64,000 nt of DNA from Haliotis asinina. Taxonomy: Eukaryota > Mollusca > Gastropoda > Lepetellida > Haliotidae. The position numbers were made by a program, and so were the translations under genes. Below the pieces are notes generated by a model. It did no database searches, was not told where the DNA came from, and saw only the letters and a program-made list of their open reading frames with translations. Shown in pieces: positions 45,869-53,391 of the stretch. Every line of letters starts with the position of its first letter. Position 1 is the stretch's first letter. The stretch lies in NCBI RefSeq assembly GCF_037392515.1, contig NC_090288.1, positions 2,563,501 to 2,627,500 on the forward strand, read 5' to 3'.

Positions 45869-46595
45869 GATCCTAAACACCGAACACCGTTTTATTCTTG
45901 AACGCGGATAGTTCGGAAAGCGACGAACCAACAAGAAAAAAACAGAGAACGTAAAAGAACATTCGCGTTCAAGAATAAAAAACTAACAGGGAAAAGAACA
46001 TTCGCGTTCAAGGATAAAAAACTAAAAGGGAAAAGAACATTCGCGTTCAAGAATAAAAACTAACAACAAAAAGAACATTCAAGATTCGCATTACAAGTTA
46101 TAGTTAATACAGTATATATAGTATATATAGTATATATAGTATATATAGTATATATAGTATATACAGTATATATAGTATATATAGTATATATAGTATATAT
46201 AGTATATATAAACCAATATTTTTATTGCGAGGTTCGGTTCGAACCCTATGTTAAACACATCACTCGAACCCCGAACCTATAAAAATAGATTCGCATTCAA
46301 CCTCTGTCTTTCAACTGTTAATAAACCAATATTTTATCGTGAGATTCGATTCGAGTCCTATGTTAAACACATTACACGAACCTCGAACCTATACAAATAG
46401 GTTCGAAACGTCCATAAAACCACAAGCTCTAAAAACTACATACGCACGTACGAGACCGAACCCCACGTGTTCGAACCGCTACTTTGCTTATTCTATTATT
46501 CGTTTAAACTCCCGAACATTCCATCGAAAAATTTTGATTTTGCAACATTGTATCCTCGAACGATTTTGCAACATTGTATCCTCGAACAATCAACC
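45869..46595 (+). repeat. right-type ITR of a third lineage with VP C-terminal codons
   Basis: Near 45907-45954 there is a short reading ending SDEPTRKKQRT-stop, a diverged form of the VP C terminus (GDEPTRKKIRI-stop). Then three ~50-bp repeats with AAGAACATTCGCGTTCAAG (45955-46080), a TATATAGTA microsatellite (46108-46208), two TTCGA-rich units and an arm ending at the AACC of the palindrome centre. It is clearly less similar to the other ITRs than they are to each other, and has a 28-bp tandem duplication near 46534-46586. Confidence 0.7.
46108..46208. repeat. (TATATAG/TATAC) microsatellite
   Basis: About ten 10-bp units AGTATATATA. Confidence 0.95.
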
Positions 46596-46660
46596 GGTTG
46601 ATTGTTCGAGGATACAATGTTGCAAAATCAAAATTTTTCGATGGAATGTTCGGGAGTTTA
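46540..46660. repeat. palindromic tail-to-tail ITR junction
   Basis: Perfect centre CAATCAACCGGTTGATTG between 46595 and 46596; arms continue outward (TTTTGCAACATTGTATCC / GGATACAATGTTGCAAAA; CCATCGAAAAATTTTGAT / ATCAAAATTTTTCGATGG). Typical of two viral ends joined. Confidence 0.9.
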
Positions 46661-47394
46661 AATGAATAATAGAGTAAGCAAAGTAGCGGTTCGAATGCGT
46701 GAGGTTCGGTCTCGTATGTGCATATAGGTTTTCTTATAGCTTTTTTTTTTCGTACCTTTTTTATAGGTTCGAGGTTCGTGTAATGTGTTTACATAGGACT
46801 CGAATCGAATCTCATGATAAAATATTGGTTTATTAATAGTTGAAAGACAGAGCTTGAATGCGAACATATTTTTACATGTTCGAGGTTCGAGTGATGTGTT
46901 TAACATAGGACTCGTATCGAACCTCGCGATAAAAATATTGGTTTATATATACTGTATGTAATCTTAAATGCGAACAGAATTTTACATGTTCGAGGTTCGA
47001 GTGATGTGTTTAACATAGGACTCGTATCGCACCTCGCGATAAAAATATTGGTTTATATATACTGTATATATATCTTGAATGCGAATGTTCTTTTAGTTGT
47101 TCGCTTTTTTTTTTCGAACGCGAATGTCTTTTATATTCGTATCTTTTTTCTTGTTGGCTCATCTCCCGAACTTTCACTCTCTAGCTCAGTTGTTTCTTTT
47201 GCCTTTAGTATTTGTGGGTTTTCTATTCTGCTTTGCATTTTCATTTGGTCTCCTATTGGTCTTCCTGTTGTATCACATACTATGTTTCTGCTTGCGTCCA
47301 GCGAACTTGGTTCTATTCCTGGTTGTAGTGGCCAGTCTCCTGGTATGAAGTGTTGTCCCATTGTTATTTGTCTTTCGTCTTCTTCTTCTTGTCT
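46596..47394 (+). repeat. ITR, left type, complete (~799 nt)
   Basis: Reverse complement of 52057-52854. Includes two units of CGATAAAAATATTGGTTTAT, TTCGAGGTTCGA blocks and, at 47131-47394, the antisense of the last ~87 VP codons. The inner edge (…CTTCTTGTCT) is identical in the second array unit at 53352. Confidence 0.85.
47030..47072 (+). promoter_or_regulatory. candidate CCAAT/TATA element in left ITR
   Basis: CGCGATAAAAATATTGG followed by TTTATATATACTG, pointing towards NS1 (~360 bp upstream of its ATG). Repeated at 46925-46955. Function inferred only. Confidence 0.3.
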
Positions 47395-47433
47395 AAAAAT
47401 AATAATAAAATAAAACAAATCTACCCAAAACAA

Positions 47434-49116
47434 ATGTGGCCAAACACGCAAAAAATGAAGAATCCACACGGTTGGATAAAGTACGTACAAACCACACCCA
47501 GAAAGATAGTAGAATGCACTAGCAGGTTCCGTGAATTAGCGAAACAAAACAAACCAGACACCACAACGGAACCGGAACCGGAACCGGAAACACACACATC
47601 ACCAACAACAACAACAACAAAATGTGCAAACAGCCTAAAGTTTCTGATAGATCTAATAAAGCAACACAACCTCAAACATGCAGGACAAATTCTACAGCTA
47701 TACAACGATGACAAACTCAACGACAAACAAACAAAACACCTTTTTGACATTATTGCCCAAAGCAATTACAATACGCTCGTGCAAAAAGCACTCAGCCTAG
47801 AGCAGCAACGGAGTCAGAGTCTGACTTATGACCAACTCCTAAACGAATACACGAACACTCACTCGGAACACGAAAATGAACAGCAGTACGAATCAGTACA
47901 AAAATCGATAGACACATTCCATAAACTCATGGAACACAACGACATAAAAACATCAGATCTAGTAAGGGACTTGCATCAAGTCTTAAACAAAACACAAAGC
48001 AAGAAAAACACGTTCGTGTTTTACGGACCACCCAATGCAGGAAAAAGCATGGTGGCCAGATCGTTACTACCAATAGCACGCTTCTACGGGGAAGCAAAAT
48101 TGACTGGAAACACACAATTTATCTGGCAAGACTGTACAGATAGAAATGTCATTATCGTAGAAGAGCCATGCCTAATAGACGAGAACACAATGGAAGAGGC
48201 CAAACTTATTTTCGAAGGGGCCGACACAATGGTTAGACAGAAATGTAGACCAGATATACTCCTAAAACGAACACCACTCATTGTAACCACAAACAGCAGC
48301 TTAACAAAATACTATCCAAACCAAAATTCAGCCTTTAAGGCCAGAACTCACTTATACAAAATGAAGCCGGCACCGTTTCTAAAGAAAATAACAAAACCAT
48401 TGAATCCACTTATGTGGAATGCAATTTTTGCTGACGCTTACAAAGAATCAGACTCGGATTGCGTCTCCGATGACGATTCGGATTGCCAAATCCTTCACAT
48501 CGATGAAGCACCACCAAACACTCCGGTCTCCGACGAAATCGATAGCGACTTCGATTCCGAAGGAGACGCGGAAATATTACAATTGGTTGAGCCAGAAGTC
48601 AATATTAAAGATAACAAAAATGACCCTCCCCTTTCTATTCGCAGGACCCCAACTGCCGCCGATCCAGCCCAGATGGTGGCATCAGACATACGGCCGATTG
48701 CCGCCGAACATGGAACGGTGGCTCCACAGGTTCGATGCAGTGAACGGAGTGGCGAACGAAGCGTGGAAGAACATCTACCAGCTAATGGGGATCTTCTTCT
48801 GCATGGCAGTAGAATTCTACCCAGAGGAAGCGGCGGAACTGTACCACAAGACAGACATGGACAATTACTGGATAGCATCGGTCTACAATCCGAAAACGAA
48901 TCCCTTCATTCCGCAGCTGATACAATACAAGGGGGGGAACCTGTCCACAATCGCCCAACACATGGAATGGACCAAGAGGAAACAAGCACGCGAACACCTG
49001 ATGCTAGTGCGGCCCAAAACTCACAAGGGGATGAAGAAAACACTCCTTCAATAAAAGAAGAAATAAAACAGGTGAATATTTTAAACGATATTCATTGGTA
49101 TGAGTTTCATACTTAG
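47434..49116 (+). CDS. NS1-like SF3 helicase, copy 1
   Basis: 560 residues from the ATG at 47434, 40 nt inside the ITR edge. The frame is open 28 codons further upstream but that part is antisense VP/ITR. SF3 helicase motifs: Walker A GPPNAGKS at 198-205, Walker B VIIVEEP at 239-245, B' around KLIFEGADTMVRQKCR (257-272), motif C PLIVTTNSS at 281-289. This is the parvovirus NS1/Rep type (DNA unwinding and packaging in the nucleus). A TEPEPEPE repeat lies near 45-52; residues ~370-420 are Asp/Ser/Glu rich. No HUH nickase motif is visible in the first 197 residues, where parvoviral NS1 normally has one and is longer. The C-terminal third overlaps another ORF in a different frame. Confidence 0.85.
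   Translation: MWPNTQKMKNPHGWIKYVQTTPRKIVECTSRFRELAKQNKPDTTTEPEPEPETHTSPTTTTTKCANSLKFLIDLIKQHNLKHAGQILQLYNDDKLNDKQTKHLFDIIAQSNYNTLVQKALSLEQQRSQSLTYDQLLNEYTNTHSEHENEQQYESVQKSIDTFHKLMEHNDIKTSDLVRDLHQVLNKTQSKKNTFVFYGPPNAGKSMVARSLLPIARFYGEAKLTGNTQFIWQDCTDRNVIIVEEPCLIDENTMEEAKLIFEGADTMVRQKCRPDILLKRTPLIVTTNSSLTKYYPNQNSAFKARTHLYKMKPAPFLKKITKPLNPLMWNAIFADAYKESDSDCVSDDDSDCQILHIDEAPPNTPVSDEIDSDFDSEGDAEILQLVEPEVNIKDNKNDPPLSIRRTPTAADPAQMVASDIRPIAAEHGTVAPQVRCSERSGERSVEEHLPANGDLLLHGSRILPRGSGGTVPQDRHGQLLDSIGLQSENESLHSAADTIQGGEPVHNRPTHGMDQEETSTRTPDASAAQNSQGDEENTPSIKEEIKQVNILNDIHWYEFHT
48620..49054 (+). CDS. small overlapping ORF in NS1 (NP-like position), copy 1
   Basis: 144 codons from an ATG with A at -3, in the +1 frame relative to NS1 and inside its C-terminal third. 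Composition looks protein-like: Trp-rich start (PRWWHQTYG), then MERWLHRF, AWKNIYQLMGIFF, a hydrophobic/aromatic stretch and a basic end (RPKTHKGMKK). In several parvoviruses an NP ORF overlaps NS1 in this place; homology is not shown. The overlapped NS1 frame is low-complexity here, which suggests that this frame is the constrained one. A TTCTATTCGCAG acceptor-like site lies just after its start (48640s). Confidence 0.55.
   Translation: MTLPFLFAGPQLPPIQPRWWHQTYGRLPPNMERWLHRFDAVNGVANEAWKNIYQLMGIFFCMAVEFYPEEAAELYHKTDMDNYWIASVYNPKTNPFIPQLIQYKGGNLSTIAQHMEWTKRKQAREHLMLVRPKTHKGMKKTLLQ
49050..49069 (+). terminator. possible poly(A) signals
   Basis: Two AATAAA hexamers (TTCAATAAAAGAAGAAATAA) at the end of the overlapping ORF. 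Could end short NS transcripts. Confidence 0.35.
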
Positions 49117-49173
49117 CTAAAATTAGTATTGACCCATACTACCTTAACAAAAAAAAACTCTTATATTTTTCAG
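49072..49173 (+). other. candidate viral intron
   Basis: CAG|GTGAAT donor at 49071/49072 and a TTATATTTTTCAG acceptor at 49173; ~100 nt with a pyrimidine tract and a CTACCTTAAC branch-like site. The acceptor is followed directly by the ATG of the next ORF. Donor and acceptor are both phase 0, so splicing would join NS1 codons in frame to that ORF. Identical at 55030-55131. Confidence 0.4.
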
Positions 49174-49415
49174 ATGCTCACAAAATATGACCTTGGACTA
49201 CTGGACAAAAAGGATAAGAAAATTCTCAAACATCTGATGGTCAGCGACCTAGAAGATTGGGACATCAGAACGACGAAATCAACCATAGAAAGTCTCCGCT
49301 GCGTACGATGCACAGAAAACTCAAGAATGCTCTACCACGGATGCCATTCGGGACAAATACTATGCTGCGCGTGTGGCATACCAGAAATGGACCACAACGA
49401 CACCTGGGATTGCGA
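49174..49415 (+). pseudogene. Cys/His-rich small ORF, copy 1 (3' truncated)
   Basis: Same as copy 2 (55132-55458) up to codon 80, then broken at 49415/49416 by a fragment of a second viral lineage. Confidence 0.75.
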
Positions 49416-49527
49416 TACCGGTTCTGGGTTGAGATATACTAGATATATCTAGTACTAGTACTAGGAAATTTCAATAAATAAATAATGAGTACAGTAGAGA
49501 CAACGGACACAAGTACGATGCGACAAC

Positions 49528-50001
49528 ATGCATACCACAACCAATCTGACCTTCCAGTTCCCGGAATACGCACCCATATGCAGTCTCATGGTATACCCGA
49601 TGTACACCACCAGTGGAACAACCATGACACACACGACGGGATTCGTACAGGCCAGAATAACATACAGAGCGCAAGTAGAAATGCTGATACAAAACAGAAT
49701 ACCACTTTTCCCAAACTTCAATCCCAGAATGCAATTCTGGAACATCAACGCGCATCACAACAGAGCCAAATTCTCAACAGACAACGACAGAAAAACAGAA
49801 GACGACAGACAACAAAGTATGCAATCGAAGTTTGTACCAGGAGACTGGCCAGACCAACCAAGCATCAAACCAACCATCTTCCAGGCAGATCGACACATCA
49901 GCGTGGATGAACCAGGAATCAACACCGATGAAATGGCAGCAGCATCTTGGTCCTTACAAGAACCGAGATACGTGGCAGCTGACAATGACAATGTAGATTA
50001 A
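49528..50001 (+). CDS. VP C-terminal domain, second lineage (fragment)
   Basis: 157-codon reading. Aligns with VP copies over the part marked by FPEYAP (FPEQAP), GFVQARITYRAQVEML (GFVQARITYTAEVELM), IPLFPNFNPRMQF (IPLFPNFMPRIQY) and FVPGDWPDQPSIKP (FIPGDWPLQPGIEP). Well under full identity, so a different virus rather than a mutated copy. Its start is a deletion junction; an ATG (MSTVETTDTS) at 49485 is in another frame. Confidence 0.75.
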   Translation: MHTTTNLTFQFPEYAPICSLMVYPMYTTSGTTMTHTTGFVQARITYRAQVEMLIQNRIPLFPNFNPRMQFWNINAHHNRAKFSTDNDRKTEDDRQQSMQSKFVPGDWPDQPSIKPTIFQADRHISVDEPGINTDEMAAASWSLQEPRYVAADNDNVD

Positions 50002-50257
50002 ATAACGCGTTCGAGTTCGAGAGTGTAAAACTAGAAGAATAAAAAAACACGTTCGATACGTGAGTGATCGAACACGTATCAATAAAAAAAATGTTCGAGT
50101 TCTTATTCGAGAAAAAAAAGGAGAGCAAAAAAAACTCTAAGTACGACACGGGGGGACCCCCCGGTTCGACACAGGTTCGTCTACTGTACTCATTATTTAT
50201 TTATTGAAATTTCCTAGTACTAGTACTAGATATATCTAGTATATCTCAACCTTTCTG

Positions 50258-50519
50258 AGAAGATGGTTGGTTTGATGCTTGGTTGGTCTGGCCAGTCTCC
50301 TGGTACAAACTTCGATTGCATACTTTGTTGTCTGTCGTCTTCTGTTTTTCTGTCGTTGTCTGTTGAGAATTTGGCTCTGTTGTGATGCGCGTTGATGTTC
50401 CAGAATTGCATTCTGGGATTGAAGTTTGGGAAAAGTGGTATTCTGTTTTGTATCAGCATTTCTACTTGCGCTCTGTATGTTATTCTGGCCTGTACGAATC
50501 CCGTCGTGTGTGTCATGGT
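50258..50519 (-). pseudogene. second-lineage VP fragment, inverted copy
   Basis: Reverse complement of about 49618-49879; truncated on both sides. Confidence 0.85.
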
Positions 50520-50672
50520 TGTTCCGGTTGAGATATACTAGATATATCTAGTACTAGTACTAGGAAATTTCAATAAATAAATAATGAGTACAGTAGACGA
50601 ACCTGTGTCGAACCGGGGGGTCCCCCCGTGTCGTACTTAGAGTACGTTTTGGCCAGACCAACCGGTTGAGAT

Positions 50673-52320
50673 CAGCACAGTAGCAGGATTAGGAACAGTA
50701 CAAGATGACGTCACAGGAGATGACGTATCTGGGTCAGGGCCAGCAAGGCAAGAAACAACAATAAGAGACAGAACAGAACACTACGAAAGGTTCAACACCA
50801 TCAAGGAAACGTACGAAAAAAGTATGTGGATTATTCTACCAGTATACACTGAAAACACATGCGAATACTACTGCAACAATCTACCTAAAAAAGTCAAAAT
50901 ATCACGAGGAAACAACAAAGTAGAAACAACATTAAATGCAGAAAAAGGATGGGAAGATCCCAAAGCGGAATTCTACCAAGGAAATCCACAAGACTACAAA
51001 CCAGACAACTTAAACCAAATTAAAATAGAATGGTTCTCACCATTTTCCTTCATACCATACAACAGATGTGCAGCCAGCATGACTAACGCAGAAATGAAAT
51101 ATTTCGAACAAAGAGCAATCAAATACAGAGTCAAAAGATTCGGGTTCGAAATCAACGAAATGCAAGGACATTTCGATGCACCACCAGTAACAGAAAATCA
51201 ACCAAGAGTATCCATACCACAAGACTTCAGAATACTGGCGAACGTAGACAGCGACCACAGTCTAACACCACTCAACATATCAACAAAAATGAAAGACATA
51301 AAAAAAGCACAAAGTGGATACGATGGAAGAGTCATGGAAAACGTATCAAACAGAGAATCGCACAACAAAAACTTCACACAACCACTACCAACTGACCTCA
51401 ATGAATGCGTACTACCCAGACTAGTGATTGGAGGAACATTCCCAAAACAATGGCTAGAGGAAAACACTGTAACAACAGACGAAGAAAACATAGACTGGAA
51501 CAAAATAGGAAGAACAGAAATGGATCCAACCATTCTATACGACATCTACAACGACCACGAAACAACAACAGTACCATCAACTACAGGATTCTCATACGAG
51601 TTTTGGAACCCAAGCAAAGAATGGATCCTAAACACGGTAATGTACGAAAGAAGACACAAACCATGCAAAACAGAAAACAACGTACCACTATCACAAAAAA
51701 CATGGGAACAACTAGGACTGCAAGCAGCATCAACGCAAGAACATTGGACAAACGACTGGGATCTGTCTAAAGTAAGAAAACAATACCGCACAGATAACTT
51801 CCACGCAACAACAGGGTTAAACTACCACTTCCCAGAACAAGCTCCACTAGCAGCACTTAGCATATATCCAATGTTCATCAACAATGGAAAAAGCATACAA
51901 TTAGTTAACGGATTCGTACAAGCCAGAATCACTTATACAGCTGAAGTGGAATTAATGGTACAAAACTACATACCACTATTCCCCAACTTCATGCCAAGAA
52001 TACAATATCACCTGATGGAAAGCCACAACAACAGAGAAAAACTAATACACAGCAACAGACAAGAAGAAGAAGACGAAAGACAAATAACAATGGGACAACA
52101 CTTCATACCAGGAGACTGGCCACTACAACCAGGAATAGAACCAAGTTCGCTGGACGCAAGCAGAAACATAGTATGTGACACAACAGGAAGACCAATAGGA
52201 GACCAAATAAAAATGCAAAGCAGAATAGAAAACCCACAAATACTAAAGGCAAAAGAAACAACTGAGCTAGAGAGTGAAAGTTCGGGAGATGAGCCAACAA
52301 GAAAAAAGATACGAATATAA
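50673..52320 (+). pseudogene. capsid-like VP, copy 2 (5'-truncated)
   Basis: Joins VP at the STVAGLGTVQDD region and is open to the normal stop at 52320; first in-frame ATG is at 50824. Differs from copy 1 by a handful of residues (K for N near the start, N for I at MTNAEM, M and R at MYERRH) and is closer to copy 3. Lacks the N-terminal third. Confidence 0.8.
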
Positions 52321-52854
52321 AAGACATTCGCGTTCGAAAAAAAAAGCGAACAACTAAAAGAACATTCGCATTCAAGATATATATACAGTATATATAAACC
52401 AATATTTTTATCGCGAGGTTCGATACGAGTCCTATGTTAAACACATCACTCGAACCTCGAACATGTAAAATTGTGTTCGCATTTAAGATTACATACAGTA
52501 TATATAAACCAATATTTTTATCGCGAGGTTCGATACGAGTCCTATGTTAAACACATCACTCGAACCTCGAACATGTAAAAATATGTTCGCATTCAAGCTC
52601 TGTCTTTCAACTGTTAATAAACCAATATTTTATCGTGAGATTCGATTCGAGTCCTATGTTAAACACATTACACGAACCTCGAACCTATAGAAAAGGTACG
52701 AAAAAAAAAGCTATAAGAAAACCTATACGCACATACGAGACCGAACCTCACGCGTTCGAACCGCTACTTTGCTAACTCTATTATTCATTTAAACTCCCGA
52801 ACATTCCATCGAAAAATTTTGATTTTGCAACATTGTATCCTCGAACAATCAACC
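52057..52854 (+). repeat. ITR, right type, complete (~798 nt)
   Basis: Begins inside VP copy 2 (52057), passes its stop, then carries the trailer, three TTCGA units and ends CGAACAATCAACCC. Matches the reverse complement of 46596-47394 nearly base for base. Confidence 0.85.
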
Positions 52855-53352
52855 CGGTAGAACATAGGACTCGTATCGAACCTCGCGATAAAAATATTGG
52901 TTTATATATACTGTATGTAATCTTAAATGCGAACACAATTTTACATGTTCGAGGTTCGAGTGATGTGTTTAACATAGGACTCGTATCGAACCTCGCGATA
53001 AAAATATTGGTTTATATATACTGTATATATATCTTGAATGCGAATGTTCTTTTAGTTGTTCGCTTTTTTTTTCGAACGCGAATGTCTTTTATATTCGTAT
53101 CTTTTTTCTTGTTGGCTCATCTCCCGAACTTTCACTCTCTAGCTCAGTTGTTTCTTTTGCCTTTAGTATTTGTGGGTTTTCTATTCTGCTTTGCATTTTT
53201 ATTTGGTCTCCTATTGGTCTTCCTGTTGTGTCACATACTATGTTTCTGCTTGCGTCCAGCGAACTTGGTTCTATTCCTGGTTGTAGTGGCCAGTCTCCTG
53301 GTATGAAGTGTTGTCCCATTGTTATTTGTCTTTCGTCTTCTTCTTCTTGTCT
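52855..53352 (+). repeat. ITR, left type, outer part deleted (~498 nt)
   Basis: Starts at GGTAGAACATAGGACTCG and reaches the same inner edge (CTTCTTGTCT) as the left ITR of unit 1. Includes the antisense VP end (53089-53352). Confidence 0.85.
52992..53032 (+). promoter_or_regulatory. candidate CCAAT/TATA element, unit 2
   Basis: Same CGCGATAAAAATATTGG-TTTATATATA arrangement as at 47030-47072, ~360 bp before the NS1 ATG. Confidence 0.3.
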
Positions 53353-53391
53353 AAAAATAATAATAAAATAAAACAAATCTACCCAAAACAA

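Larger units (their letters stand above)
49416..50672 (+). mobile_element. scrambled fragments of a second viral lineage
   Basis: Contains a capsid C-terminal ORF on plus (49528-50001) and again on minus (50258-50519), and three copies of an ~70-bp block (GGTTGAGATATACTAGATAT ... AATAAATAAATAATGAGTAC) at 49428, 50190 (inverted) and 50524. The block has CTAGATATATCTAG and CTAGTACTAGTACTAG palindromes. TTCGA-rich text (50010-50110) and a CGGGGGGACCCCCCG palindrome (near 50150 and 50620) look like a trailer and terminal repeat. Right edge joins VP copy 2. Confidence 0.7.

Noticed and set aside
47350..47433. 28-codon N-terminal extension of NS1
   Set aside because: This stretch is antisense VP and ITR sequence; the ATG at 47434 is the first outside the ITR.
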